Part shown: positions 8,731 to 17,360 of the stretch, piece after piece
How positions within the stretch are numbered: position 1 is the stretch's first letter
Layout of the letters: the number at the start of each line of letters is the position of its first letter
NCBI RefSeq assembly: GCF_001280085.1
Contig: NZ_LGED01000266.1
Span: 1-38,934 of the forward strand
Source: Saccharothrix sp. NRRL B-16348
Lineage (GTDB): Bacteria; Actinomycetota; Actinomycetes; Mycobacteriales; Pseudonocardiaceae
Reading direction: 5' to 3'
DNA length: 38,934 bases
Made by a program: the position numbers and the translations under genes
Notes under the pieces: generated by a model
The model's database searches: none
What the model saw: the letters and a program-made list of their open reading frames with translations, nothing else
What the model was told of the DNA's origin: nothing

Positions 8731-10332
8731 TCAGCGCAGCGCGCAGCGGTAGCTCGACGCGACCGCGGGATCGCCGTAACCGCGGTACCGCGAGACCCGG
8801 GGGTACGCGCAGAGGTCGCGGGTCCGGCTGCCGTCGGCCGTCGCCGCCGGCAGGGTCGCCGGCGCCCGGCCGTGCTCGACCCAGTCGACCAGCGCGCCGA
8901 GCGCGTTCGTCGGCGCCGGGCCCGCGCCGCCGCCGCAGTGCTCCACGCCGGGTGCGAGGAACAGGCGGTAGAAGTCGTTCACGCGGTCCGCGCCGCCCAT
9001 CCGCCGTTCCACCCGGTCGCGGTAGGCGAGCGTGCCGCCGGGCGGGATCAGCTGGTCCGCCGTGCCGACGAAGGTGAGGAGCTTCCCGCCCGCCCACCGG
9101 AAACCGGTGAGGTCCGGGTCCGACGTGCCGATGACCTCGTCGTACTCGCGCACCGACTGGTGGAACAGCTCGACGAACCGCTCGTAGGTGATCGTGGCGG
9201 TGTCGAACGACGGCTGCTTCGCCAGGAACGTCCGCACCCAGGCGGTGGCGACCGGGAAGCCGGGCGCCGACGGCACGCCGTTCTCGTCGACCTGCGTCCC
9301 GGCCAGCCAGCCGAAGTCCGCGCCCTTCGGCAGCCCGGCCCACAGGCTCCTGCCGCGCGGGTCGGTCGGGCCCGCCCAGACCTTGCGCACGACCTCCGCG
9401 TCCGCGGCCGTCACGGTGACCTCCGCGCCGCCCGTGCAGAGCAGCGTGGTGCCCACCAGCGTGCGGGGGTCGTACCGGCAGTCCTCCGGCCGGTCGATGA
9501 TGCCGTCGGTGACGCCGTCAGCCGGGTCGCAGGCCTCGATCGCGGCCCGGCGGAACCCGGCGAGGACGCAGTCGCTCGGGAAGTGGCGGTCGTTGTGCAT
9601 CACGGTCTGCGGCCACAGGGTCGCGACCGCGAACCGGGTCCAGTCGACCGCCGGCGCGTTCGCCAGGACGCCGTCGAAGTCGCGCGGGTGGTCCTGCGCT
9701 TCCGCGTAGCCCTGCCGACCGCCGGTCGAGCAGCCGTTCCAGTACGAGTACGACACCGGACGGCCGTAGAACGCGCGGGTCACGGCCTTGCCGATCACGG
9801 CGGACTCGTGCACCGAACGGGTGGCGAAGTTGGTCACCAGCGTCGTGTTGACCGCACCGTCGGCGGTCAGGCCCCAACTGGTGTCCAAGGGGTTCGACGA
9901 CACGCCGGCGTCGGTCGTCACGCCCGCGTAGCCGTCCTTGACGGCCTGGACCAGGGGCGCGCCGAAGTCGCCCGCGGCGTAGGCGCTCCCGCCGACGGCC
10001 TGCAGGCGGCCGGTCCAGCCGGCGCCCGGCAGCGCCACCGCGACGGTGACGTGGTCGTTCCCGTCGTGGGTGAGGGTGATGGTGAGCTGGCAGTACGGCG
10101 GCACGTCGGTGATCGGCGCGGGCGCGGACAACGGCGTCTGCGGGAACGTGACCGTCCCGCCGGGCCGGTGCTCCGCCCGCACCGCCTCGATCCGCGCGCC
10201 CGCCGGAGCGGAGACGGGCACCGGTGCGCACGTGGTGTCGCCGATCGCCCGACCCGCGGGTTCGGCGGACGCCGGCACCACGAGCAGGGCCGGCGCCAAG
10301 GCGGCCAAGACGAGTTTCGTCCAGAGTCTCAT
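8731..10332 (-). CDS. Secreted tannase/feruloyl esterase family hydrolase
   Basis: 533 residues with a signal peptide (MRLWTKLVLAALAPALLVV, cleavage near ASA). The family's CS-D-HC arrangement is visible. The nucleophile is Ser202 preceded by Cys201 (WNGCSTGGRQG), the acid is in GTADQLIPP, and the His is followed by Cys (APGVEHCGGG); the two cysteines should form a disulfide joining the active-site loops. Known: the family cleaves tannins, chlorogenate or feruloyl esters on plant cell walls, which suits the flanking xylanases. ATG at 10332 has GAGGA five bases upstream. It is divergent from a CGNR regulator, with direct repeats between them. Confidence 0.9.
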   Translation of the reverse strand: MRLWTKLVLAALAPALLVVPASAEPAGRAIGDTTCAPVPVSAPAGARIEAVRAEHRPGGTVTFPQTPLSAPAPITDVPPYCQLTITLTHDGNDHVTVAVALPGAGWTGRLQAVGGSAYAAGDFGAPLVQAVKDGYAGVTTDAGVSSNPLDTSWGLTADGAVNTTLVTNFATRSVHESAVIGKAVTRAFYGRPVSYSYWNGCSTGGRQGYAEAQDHPRDFDGVLANAPAVDWTRFAVATLWPQTVMHNDRHFPSDCVLAGFRRAAIEACDPADGVTDGIIDRPEDCRYDPRTLVGTTLLCTGGAEVTVTAADAEVVRKVWAGPTDPRGRSLWAGLPKGADFGWLAGTQVDENGVPSAPGFPVATAWVRTFLAKQPSFDTATITYERFVELFHQSVREYDEVIGTSDPDLTGFRWAGGKLLTFVGTADQLIPPGGTLAYRDRVERRMGGADRVNDFYRLFLAPGVEHCGGGAGPAPTNALGALVDWVEHGRAPATLPAATADGSRTRDLCAYPRVSRYRGYGDPAVASSYRCALR

Positions 10333-10463
10333 CGACTTCCTCAATGGTGATCGTGACCCGAGAAGGGGTCAGGAGCGCTCGCACGACGACGTGCGAGCGG
10401 TGAGGGAGTCGCCGAGCCCGAGACCGGGCCCGTCCGAGTGACGACCGGATCACCCTCGCACAC

Positions 10464-10518
10464 GTATTCGCGACCTGTCAAACGACTATTGATTGGCGCT
10501 GGTATTCGTCACCTGCCA
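10464..10518. promoter_or_regulatory. Paired 17-bp direct repeats between tannase and CGNR genes
   Basis: GTATTCGCGACCTGTCA (10464-10480) and GTATTCGTCACCTGCCA (10502-10518) agree at 14 of 17 bases with a 38-bp period. The second copy overlaps the presumed promoter of the CGNR gene (CAGACT at 10517-10522, six bases before its GTG). They are good candidates for an autoregulatory operator that also reads onto the tannase promoter. Confidence 0.5.
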
Positions 10519-10528
10519 GACTGGTTAC

Positions 10529-11104
10529 GTGAAGCACGCCTTCCCCTGCGGGGACCTCGCGTTGGATTTCGTGGGCACCCTGCGCGTCCGACGGAGTCCG
10601 GTGCCGCAAGACGTGCTGGACTCCCCGCGTGCTCTCGACGCGTGGTTCGTGGAGTCCGGGGTGGCCGATGCCGCGCCGGGCAGCGACGCGGCCGACCTCG
10701 CCGCGGCCGTCGCGCTGCGCGAGTCGATCTACGACCTCGTCCGGGGGCGCATCACCGGGACGCCTCCCGGGCCCGCGTCGGTCGACCTGCTCAACCGGGT
10801 GGCCGCCCGGCCGCCGGCGGTGCCCCGGCTCGGGCCGGCCGGGCGGGTGCTCACGGCGACGGCGGAGCAGGCGTTGTCCACCGTGGCGCGGCACGCCGTC
10901 GAGATCCTCGGTGGCCCGGCGGCCGACCTGCTGAAGGAGTGCGGCCGGCCGGCGTGCACGCAGGTCTACGTCGACTCCTCCCGCGGCTTCCGCCGGGAGT
11001 GGTGCGCGATGGCCGCCTGCGGCAACAAGATGAAGGCGCTGGCACACCGCGCGCGGCTGCGCGGCAACCCGCCGCTGCGCCCCTCGCGCCTGGTGGCCGG
11101 GTGA
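10529..11104 (+). CDS. CGNR zinc-finger/ABATE-domain transcriptional regulator
   Basis: 191 residues. The N-terminal ABATE domain starts in the usual way (FPCGDLALDFVGTL) and may bind a stress ligand. The C-terminal zinc finger carries four cysteines (ECGRPACTQ, then REWCAMAACGNK) followed by a basic helix (MKALAHRARLR). The name-giving CGNR reads CGNK here, a conservative change. GTG at 10529 was chosen over an upstream TTG because it places the ABATE motif at the usual distance and gives a plausible leaderless promoter. The TGA overlaps the ATG of the next gene, implying translational coupling with the LAL regulator. Confidence 0.82.
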   Translation: MKHAFPCGDLALDFVGTLRVRRSPVPQDVLDSPRALDAWFVESGVADAAPGSDAADLAAAVALRESIYDLVRGRITGTPPGPASVDLLNRVAARPPAVPRLGPAGRVLTATAEQALSTVARHAVEILGGPAADLLKECGRPACTQVYVDSSRGFRREWCAMAACGNKMKALAHRARLRGNPPLRPSRLVAG

Positions 11105-13899
11105 TGCCGCTCCTCGGGCGGGACGCCGAGCTGAAGGCGCTGACCGAACTCGTGGACGGTCCGGTGGGCCGCGGCGGCGTCCTCCTGCGCGGTGAAGCGG
11201 GTATCGGGAAGTCCGCGCTCGTGGCGGAAGCCGTCGCCGCGGCGTCGATCGCCGGGCTGCGCGTGCTCAGGACGACGGGGTCGGAGGTCGAGCGGGACCT
11301 CCCGTACGCCGGGTTGCACCAACTGCTCTACCCGGTCCGGGCAGGGGTTGACGCGCTGCCCGGACCGCAGCGGGACGCGCTGCGGACCGCCCTCGGGCTC
11401 GCCGACGGCGACGAACCGGGCGCGTACCTCGTGGGTCTCGCCGCCTTGACCGTGCTGACCGAGGCAGCCGCGGACCGGCCGCTGCTGGTTGTCGCCGAGG
11501 ACGTGCACTGGCTCGACCGCGCCACCCTCGACGTGCTCGCGTTCGTGGCGCGCCGGATCGAGTCCGAGCCGGTCGTGCTGCTCGCGACCCTGCGGGACGG
11601 TGAGCGCTCGCCGTTGCCGGACGCCGGGCTGACCCCGATGGCCGTCGGCCGGCTGTCCGACGAGGCCGCCGCCGCGTTCCTGGACGCGGTCGCGCCCGGC
11701 CTCGCGCCGGCGGCGCGGGAACGGGTGCTGGCGCAGGCGGCCGGGAACCCGTTGGCGCTGGCGGAGTTGCCCGCGGTCGCGGACGGGCTCGACCCGGTGC
11801 TGCCGCTGACCGACCGGCTGGAACGCGCGTTCACCGCCCGGGTCGCCGCCCTGCCTGCGGCCACCCGCACCGCGTTGCTGGTGGCGGCCGTGAACCAGAG
11901 CGACCTGGTCTCCGAGATGCTCGAAGCCACGGGTCTGCTGCTGGACACGGCGGCGGGGTCGGACGCGGAGATGCGGGAGGCTTCGGGCCTGGGCGCGGAA
12001 GCGGCGGCCGAATCGGAAATCAGCGGGCCGGGGTTGCTTGAGGGCGCGGCTGTCGGGGCGGACGTCCTCGCGCCGGCCGTCGAGCCCCGGCTGATCGAGG
12101 TCGCCGGCACCACGTTGACCTTCCGGCATCCCCTGATCCGCTCGGCGGTCGCGGCGGCGGTGACGTTCGCCGAGCGCAGGCGGGCGCACCTGGCGCTCGC
12201 CGAGACCCTCGTCGCCGACCCGGACCGCCGGGCCTGGCACCGGGCCGCCGCGACGTCCGGGACCGACGAGGACGTGGCCACCGAACTGGAGCGGACGGCC
12301 GACCGTGCCCGGCGGCGGGGAGGGCTCGCCGCCGCCATCGCCGCGCTGGAGCAGGCGGCCCGGCTCAGCGGGTCGAAGGACCGGCGGGCGGTCCGGCTGC
12401 TGCGCGCCGCGGAGCTGGCGGTCGAGGCCGGTCGTCGTGACACGGCCGAACGGCTGGTGCGCGACGCGCAGGCGCTGGACCTCACGTCGCGGCAGCGCGC
12501 CACCGCCGGCTGGGTGCTCAGCGGCTTCGAGGACGGTGTCCGCGAAGACGTCTCCCGGGTGGCGGAGCTGGGCGAGCTGGCCGCCTCGGTCGCCGACGAC
12601 GGGCAGCTCGACACCGCGGCCCGGATCCTGTGGGGCGCCGCCATGCGGTGCTTCTGGGTCGAACCGGGCCCGGACGCGCGCCGTTCGCTGTTGGCGGTGG
12701 CCGATCGGCTGCCCGTCGACGGGCCGGCCATGGTTGCCGTCTCCGCGTACGTCGCGCCGTTCGAACGAGGTGACGCCGTGCTCGCCGAGCTGCGCGTCCT
12801 GGTCTCCGCCACCGGCGCGGACCCGGAGGTCGACCGGTACCTGGGCAGCGCGTCCTTGCAGGTCGGCGCGTTCGACCTGGCGGCACGCTTCTCCTCGGCG
12901 GCGGCACCCGGGCTGCGGGCCCAGGGGCAGCTCGGGGTGCTGGCCCGGGCGCTGACCGTGGAGGCGTGGTGCCGGACCCGGCTCGGCGACCTGACCGCGG
13001 CCGCGCCGGTCGCGGCCGAGGCGGCGAACCTGGCCCGGGAGACCCGGCAGCCGTTCATGCACGGGTTGGCCACGGCCGTGCAGGCGGAGATCGCCGCCCT
13101 GCGCGGCGACCACGGGCGAGCCGCGGCGCTGGCGGGCGAGGCGGAACGGGTCGGGCTCGCCGCGGGAGCCCGCCCGGTGCTGGCCACCGTGCGCCTCGCG
13201 AACGGGATCTCGGCGTTGGGCGAGGGCCGCTTCGAGGACGCGTTCGCGGACCTGAGCCGGGTGCACGACCCCGCCGACCCGTCCTACCACCTGGCCTTGC
13301 GCGCCTACTGCCTCCCCGAGCTGACCGAGGCCGCCGTGCGGGCCGGCCGGACCGACGCCGTGCGGGACATCGTGCGGGACCTGGAGCTGCCCGCCGCGTC
13401 GACGCCCTCACCGGCGTTGCACATCGGGCTGCGCCACGCGCGGGCGGTGCTGGCGGCGAACGACGAGGCCGAGGCGCTGTTCACGGCCGCGCTGCGGGCC
13501 GACCTGACCGGGTGGCCCGCCGAACGGGCCCGCCTGCACCTGGCGTTCGGCGAGTGGCTGCGCCGGCAGCGGCGGGTGGTGGAGTGCCGGACGCACCTGC
13601 GCACGGCCAGGGACACCTTCGACGCGCTCGGCATGACCGCGTGGGGCGAACGCGCCCGGCAGGAGTTGCGCGGCGCGGGGGAGTCGAGCCCGAACCGGGA
13701 CCCGGACGCGCGGGAGAAGCTGACCCCGCACGAGCTGGGCATCGCGCGGCTGGCCGCCGAGGGCCTGACCAACCGGGAGATCGGCCAACGGCTGTTCCTG
13801 TCGCACCGGACGGTCGGCACCCACCTGCACCGGATCTTCCCGAAGCTGGGCGTGACCTCCCGGTCCGATCTGGGCGAGGCGCTGCGGTCGCTGCGGTGA
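11104..13899 (+). CDS. LAL-type (large ATP-binding) LuxR family regulator
   Basis: 931 residues. The N-terminal AAA+/STAND ATPase begins at LLGRDAEL, with Walker A (GEAGIGKS, about residues 35-42) and Walker B (LLVVAEDVHWLD). The middle is Ala/Arg-rich helical repeats of TPR type. The C-terminal 65 residues form a LuxR helix-turn-helix (LTPHELGIARLAAEGLTNREIGQRL; SHRTVGTHL). Known: LAL proteins such as MalT activate transcription after ATP and inducer binding. The start overlaps the CGNR stop (GTG at 11101 is also possible). A Glu/Ala-rich insert around residues 285-320 looks variable. Plausible targets are the divergent tannase gene or the downstream hydrolase (inference). Confidence 0.9.
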   Translation: MPLLGRDAELKALTELVDGPVGRGGVLLRGEAGIGKSALVAEAVAAASIAGLRVLRTTGSEVERDLPYAGLHQLLYPVRAGVDALPGPQRDALRTALGLADGDEPGAYLVGLAALTVLTEAAADRPLLVVAEDVHWLDRATLDVLAFVARRIESEPVVLLATLRDGERSPLPDAGLTPMAVGRLSDEAAAAFLDAVAPGLAPAARERVLAQAAGNPLALAELPAVADGLDPVLPLTDRLERAFTARVAALPAATRTALLVAAVNQSDLVSEMLEATGLLLDTAAGSDAEMREASGLGAEAAAESEISGPGLLEGAAVGADVLAPAVEPRLIEVAGTTLTFRHPLIRSAVAAAVTFAERRRAHLALAETLVADPDRRAWHRAAATSGTDEDVATELERTADRARRRGGLAAAIAALEQAARLSGSKDRRAVRLLRAAELAVEAGRRDTAERLVRDAQALDLTSRQRATAGWVLSGFEDGVREDVSRVAELGELAASVADDGQLDTAARILWGAAMRCFWVEPGPDARRSLLAVADRLPVDGPAMVAVSAYVAPFERGDAVLAELRVLVSATGADPEVDRYLGSASLQVGAFDLAARFSSAAAPGLRAQGQLGVLARALTVEAWCRTRLGDLTAAAPVAAEAANLARETRQPFMHGLATAVQAEIAALRGDHGRAAALAGEAERVGLAAGARPVLATVRLANGISALGEGRFEDAFADLSRVHDPADPSYHLALRAYCLPELTEAAVRAGRTDAVRDIVRDLELPAASTPSPALHIGLRHARAVLAANDEAEALFTAALRADLTGWPAERARLHLAFGEWLRRQRRVVECRTHLRTARDTFDALGMTAWGERARQELRGAGESSPNRDPDAREKLTPHELGIARLAAEGLTNREIGQRLFLSHRTVGTHLHRIFPKLGVTSRSDLGEALRSLR

Positions 13900-13971
13900 C
13901 GTACCCCGGGTGACGTACACGCGCGGCGTCACCCGACGGTCGCGGCGGCCGGCACCCCGCACCTAGCGTCG
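13895..13971 (+). promoter_or_regulatory. Promoter/operator of the epoxide-hydrolase-like gene (twin copy A)
   Basis: GGTGACGTAC occurs twice in tandem (13895-13904 and 13909-13918). The second copy begins the 20-mer TGACGTACACGCGCGGCGTC (13911-13930). Fifty-one bases after that block starts CCTAGCGTCG (13962-13971), which includes the -10-like TAGCGT. The same blocks at the same 51-base offset occur on the minus strand before the Ohr gene (15570-15630). Confidence 0.55.
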
Positions 13972-14006
13972 CTGCCGTTCAAGGGCAGAGGCACAGGGAG
14001 CTGGAG

Positions 14007-15014
14007 ATGATCAGCAGGAGAGCGTTCACCCGGGCGGTCGCGGCGGGCGCGGTGGCGACGTCGTTGCCCGCGGTCAGCACACCGACGGCCGCCGCGCAGG
14101 GGGCCCGGACCGGCGGCAACACCTCGCTCGGCCGGATCAAGCACGTCCGGGCCGGCGTGCTCGACATCGCCTACGCCGAGTTCGGCCCGCGCACCGGCCA
14201 GGCCGTGGTGCTGCTGCACGGCTGGCCGTACGACGCGCACAGCTACGTCGACGTCGCGCCGCTGCTGGCCGCCGAGGGCTACCACGTGCTCGTGCCGTTC
14301 CTCCGCGGCTACGGCGAGACGACGTTCCTGTCGCCGCACGCGGTCCGCAACGGCCAGCAGTCGGCGGTGGCGCTCGACGTCATCGCGTTCATGGACGCGC
14401 TGCGGATCGACCAGGCGGTGCTCGGCGGGTTCGACTGGGGCGCGCGGACCGTCGCCGTGGTCGCCGCCCTCTGGCCGCGGCGGTGCAAGGCGATCGTCTC
14501 GGTGAGCGGTTACCTCGTCACGAACCTGAAGAAGAACCTGGAACCCCTGCCGCCCGCGGCCGAGCGGAACTGGTGGTACCAGTACTACTTCGCCACCGAG
14601 CGCGGTGTCGTCGGCTACCGCCGGAACCGGCACGACTTCAACAAGCTGATCTGGCGGGAGGCGTCGCCGCGGTGGGACTTCGACGACGCCACGTACGCCC
14701 GCAGCGCGGCGGCCTTCGAGAACCCCGACCACGTCGACATCGTGATCCACAACTACCGCTGGCGGCTGAGCCTGGCGCCCGGTGAGGCCCGGTACGACCG
14801 CTACGAGCGGCAACTCGCCACCGCGCCGGCCATCGCCGTGCCCGCGATCACGATCGGCAGCGACTTCGACGGCGCGGCGGCGGACGGCGCGTCCTACCGC
14901 GACAAGTTCACCGGCCGGTACGACCACCGGGTCTTCGAGGGCATCGGGCACAACGTCCCGCAGGAGGCGCCGCAGCCGTTCACCCAGGCGGTCATCGACG
15001 CCGACCGCCTCTGA
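14007..15014 (+). CDS. Exported epoxide-hydrolase-like alpha/beta hydrolase
   Basis: 335 residues. It starts with a Tat-type signal (SRRAFTRAVAAGAVATS, cleavage near TAAAQ). The fold markers are HGWP (71-74, oxyanion region), the nucleophile elbow GFDWGA with Asp143 as nucleophile, and the catalytic His315 in GIGHNVP. An Asp nucleophile, rather than Ser, is typical of epoxide hydrolases and haloalkane dehalogenases; HGWP favours epoxide hydrolase. GGAG lies directly before the ATG, and GGGAG 8-12 bases earlier. It shares a near-duplicate promoter with the convergent Ohr gene, so it is probably part of an oxidative or electrophile-stress response (inference). Confidence 0.85.
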   Translation: MISRRAFTRAVAAGAVATSLPAVSTPTAAAQGARTGGNTSLGRIKHVRAGVLDIAYAEFGPRTGQAVVLLHGWPYDAHSYVDVAPLLAAEGYHVLVPFLRGYGETTFLSPHAVRNGQQSAVALDVIAFMDALRIDQAVLGGFDWGARTVAVVAALWPRRCKAIVSVSGYLVTNLKKNLEPLPPAAERNWWYQYYFATERGVVGYRRNRHDFNKLIWREASPRWDFDDATYARSAAAFENPDHVDIVIHNYRWRLSLAPGEARYDRYERQLATAPAIAVPAITIGSDFDGAAADGASYRDKFTGRYDHRVFEGIGHNVPQEAPQPFTQAVIDADRL

Positions 15015-15059
15015 CCGCAGGCGCACGCGCCCGACGTCGGGCGCGTGCGTCCACTGCGG
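15015..15059. terminator. Long palindromic terminator between convergent genes
   Basis: A perfect palindrome covers 15022-15049 (14-bp arms, no spacer), and an outer CCGCAG/CTGCGG pair extends it to 15015-15059. It fills the 49-bp gap between the hydrolase and Ohr stop codons and should stop transcription from both sides. Confidence 0.75.
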
Positions 15060-15063
15060 ACGG

Positions 15064-15495
15064 TCAGACGGCGGCGGCGGTGAGGGTGACCTCGATGTTG
15101 CCGCGGGTCGCCTTCGAGTACGGGCACACGTGGTGCGCGCCGTCGACCAGCGCCTCGGCGGTCGCCTGGTCGACGCCCGACGCCGTCAGGCGGAGCACCG
15201 CGCTGAGCTTGAACTCGCTCGCGACGGTGTCGTGGTGCAGGGTGATCTCCGCGACGACGGCGAGGTCCGTCGGGCGGACCTTCTTCTCCGCCGCGACCCG
15301 GCGGACCGCGCCGACGAAGCAGGACGCCCAGCCGGCGGCGAACAACTGCTCGGGGTTCGTCGCCCCGCCTGCCCCGCCGAACTCCTTCGGCACGGCGAGG
15401 GCGACGTCGAGCACGCCGTCGTCGGAGGTCGCACGGCCCCCGTTGCGGCCTTCCGCGGTGGAGGTGGCGACTGCGGTGTACGTGACTTCGGACAT
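15064..15495 (-). CDS. ohr: Ohr/OsmC-family organic hydroperoxide reductase
   Basis: 143 residues, the usual Ohr length. The two redox cysteines are at 59 (GWASCFVGAV) and 124 (HHVCPYSKATRGN), matching the Ohr pair that reduces organic and fatty-acid hydroperoxides using dihydrolipoamide-type donors. The end motif CPYSKATRGN is characteristic of Ohr rather than OsmC. ATG at 15495 has AGAGGAAA upstream. No MarR-type OhrR, the usual redox repressor, lies beside it. Instead its promoter copies that of the convergent epoxide-hydrolase-like gene. Confidence 0.9.
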   Translation of the reverse strand: MSEVTYTAVATSTAEGRNGGRATSDDGVLDVALAVPKEFGGAGGATNPEQLFAAGWASCFVGAVRRVAAEKKVRPTDLAVVAEITLHHDTVASEFKLSAVLRLTASGVDQATAEALVDGAHHVCPYSKATRGNIEVTLTAAAV

Positions 15496-15569
15496 CGGTT
15501 TCCTCTGCGTTCTGGGGAGATTCGCGCGTCGGGCACCGCGGCGCTCGGACTTCGCCGCGGTGCCCGGAC

Positions 15570-15630
15570 CGACACTAGGAACGCGGTGAGGTCCCCGGCG
15601 ACCGTCGGACGACGTCATGCGTGTACGTCA
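15570..15630 (-). promoter_or_regulatory. Promoter/operator of ohr (twin copy B)
   Basis: Read on the minus strand, TGACGTACACGCATGACGTC (15630 to 15611) matches copy A at 17 of 20 bases, and the match continues through CCGACGGTCGC. CCTAGTGTCG (15579 to 15570) follows at the same 51-base offset as in copy A. The -10-like TAGTGT leads to the ohr ATG about 75 bases further on. Confidence 0.55.
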
Positions 15631-15640
15631 TCGATTTCTG

Positions 15641-15657
15641 TACTTGCGGGTCCATTT
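15641..15657 (+). promoter_or_regulatory. Degenerate TetR-type half-palindrome before the AKR gene
   Basis: TACTTGCGGGTCCATTT matches the TetR operator at 17365-17381 at 12 of 17 positions, keeping TACT and GGTCCA. It lies 22 bp before the aldo-keto reductase start, so the adjacent TetR protein may repress that gene. Confidence 0.35.
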
Positions 15658-15679
15658 TTGGCGCTGCATCGTGGGCCGC

Positions 15680-16771
15680 ATGACACTCGACGACTACTTC
15701 CTGCTGGGCCGCTCCGGCCTTCGCGTCAGCCGGCTCGCGCTGGGCACGATGAACTTCGGCACCGGCGGTTTCCACGCCGCGTACGGCAAGACCGAGGACG
15801 AGGCGCGGCCGATCTTCCGGCGTTACCTGGAGGCGGGCGGCAACTTCATCGACACCGCGGACTTCTACACCGGGGGCGAGAGCGAGACGATCCTCGGCAA
15901 CCTCGTCGCCGAGGCGGGCGTGCGCGACCGGGTGGTGCTCACCACCAAGTTCACCAACAGCGTCGACCCCGGCGACCCGAACGCCGGCGGCAACGGCCGC
16001 AAGCACATGATCCGCGCGCTGGAGGCGTCCCTGCGACGCCTGGGCACCGACTACGTCGACCTGTTCCTGCTGCACACGTGGGACCGCGTCACGCCGGTCG
16101 AAGAGGTGCTGCGCACGTTCGACGACCTCGCCAGGGCGGGCAAGATCCGGCACGCGGGCCTGTCCGACGTGCCCGCCTGGTACGCCGCACGGGCGCAGAC
16201 CCTGGCCGAGGCGCAGTCGCTCACGCCCATGATCAGCCTGCAGCTGCCCTACTCCCTCATCGACCGGACCGTCGAGGTGGAACACGTCCCGGTGGGACAG
16301 GAGCTGGGCCTGGGCGTCACGGCGTGGAGCCCGCTCGGCGGCGGCTTCCTCACCGGCAAGTACCGCCACTCCGACGCCGGCCTGACCGGCGCGGGCAGGC
16401 TCGCCGGCGGGGAGTCCTCGTGGACCGATCGGCAGTGGGCGCTGCTCAAGGTGGTGGAGACCGTGGCGGACGAGCTGGGCGTGACGATGGCCCAGGTCGC
16501 GCTCAACTGGGTCGCGACCCAGCCGGGGATCGGCGCGGCCATCGTCGGCGCGAGCAGCGCGGACCAACTCGGCGCTTCGGTGGCGGCGCTGGACTTCGAG
16601 CTGCCCGCGGAACTGCGCGCCGAGCTGGACCGGGCCAGTGCCGTGCCGCCCGCGTCGGTCTACCGGATGTTCACCCCGGACTACCAGGAGTGGCTGGTCA
16701 GCCCGGACGTCAAGGTCGGTGGCAAGCCGGCCGGCTACCACCCCGTCGTGCGCAACTGGGTTCAGCGGTAG
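15680..16771 (+). CDS. Aldo-keto reductase
   Basis: 363 residues, a TIM-barrel NADPH-dependent reductase. The full catalytic tetrad is present: Asp58 and Tyr63 (FIDTADFYTGG), Lys90 (LTTKF) and His132 (LFLLHTWD). The phosphate-binding end (AIVGASSADQLG) is typical of the MocA/YajO-type group. It reduces aldehydes or ketones; the substrate is unknown. ATG at 15680 has only a weak purine stretch upstream. The last codons overlap the tail of the convergent TetR gene by 10 bp. The location next to ohr and an epoxide-hydrolase-like gene suggests carbonyl detoxification (inference). Confidence 0.9.
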   Translation: MTLDDYFLLGRSGLRVSRLALGTMNFGTGGFHAAYGKTEDEARPIFRRYLEAGGNFIDTADFYTGGESETILGNLVAEAGVRDRVVLTTKFTNSVDPGDPNAGGNGRKHMIRALEASLRRLGTDYVDLFLLHTWDRVTPVEEVLRTFDDLARAGKIRHAGLSDVPAWYAARAQTLAEAQSLTPMISLQLPYSLIDRTVEVEHVPVGQELGLGVTAWSPLGGGFLTGKYRHSDAGLTGAGRLAGGESSWTDRQWALLKVVETVADELGVTMAQVALNWVATQPGIGAAIVGASSADQLGASVAALDFELPAELRAELDRASAVPPASVYRMFTPDYQEWLVSPDVKVGGKPAGYHPVVRNWVQR

Positions 16772-17349
16772 TCGCGCAGGTGGTCGAGGCAGAGGTCCAG
16801 GGCGGCTTCCAGGTGTTCGGCGGAGCCGGTCGACATGAGGATCGTCACGCCGCCCTGGATCGCCGCGATCACGGCCCCCGCCGTGCGTCGCGGGTCGACG
16901 CGGCGGCTGACCCGGCCGCTGTCCTGCATCTGCTCGATGCCGACCTGGACCTCGTGCTGCCACTGGGCGAGCAACTGCCGGGTGACCGCCTGCGCGGCCG
17001 GCGTGTGCCTGCCGACCTCGGTGATCAGCACGCCCAACGGGCAGTGCACGCCCTGCCGGCGGTAGCGGTCGACCACCACGTCACGCCACCGCCGCCACGC
17101 CGCCCACGACGTGAGCTGCCCGAGGTGCGGCTGCTGGTCCTCGATCACCCGGTCGGCCTCCCACTGGGCCACCGCCAGCAGCAACTGCTCCTTGCCGTCG
17201 GGGAAGTAGTGGAACAGCTGGCTCTTGCCGGTGCCGCTGCGCTGCCCGACGTCCTCCAGGGTGACCGCGTTGATGCCGCGCTCGCGGATCTCCGCGGCCA
17301 TCGCCTCGACGATCCGCTGCCGGGTCGCGGCGCCCTTCTTGGTGAGCAC
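16762..17349 (-). CDS. TetR family regulator
   Basis: 195 residues. The N-terminal helix-turn-helix is clear (TRQRIVEAMAAEIRERGINA, then VTLEDVGQRSGTGKSQLFHYF). The rest is a helical ligand domain with a conserved CPLGVL segment, as in regulators paired with reductases. GTG at 17349 has GGAGG four bases upstream. A 17-bp palindrome overlaps its -10 region, indicating autorepression. A related site lies before the aldo-keto reductase gene with which it converges and overlaps by 10 bp, so that gene is the likeliest target. Confidence 0.88.
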   Translation of the reverse strand: MLTKKGAATRQRIVEAMAAEIRERGINAVTLEDVGQRSGTGKSQLFHYFPDGKEQLLLAVAQWEADRVIEDQQPHLGQLTSWAAWRRWRDVVVDRYRRQGVHCPLGVLITEVGRHTPAAQAVTRQLLAQWQHEVQVGIEQMQDSGRVSRRVDPRRTAGAVIAAIQGGVTILMSTGSAEHLEAALDLCLDHLRDYR

Positions 17350-17360
17350 GGGTCCTCCGG

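Noticed and set aside
8527..10350. A 607-codon plus-strand frame across the tannase gene
   Set aside because: Antisense shadow of a gene with a complete CS-D-HC active site; Arg/Val/Gly repeats with no domain.
10966..13290. A 774-codon minus-strand frame across the LAL gene
   Set aside because: Shadow frame; the plus strand holds Walker motifs and a LuxR helix-turn-helix.
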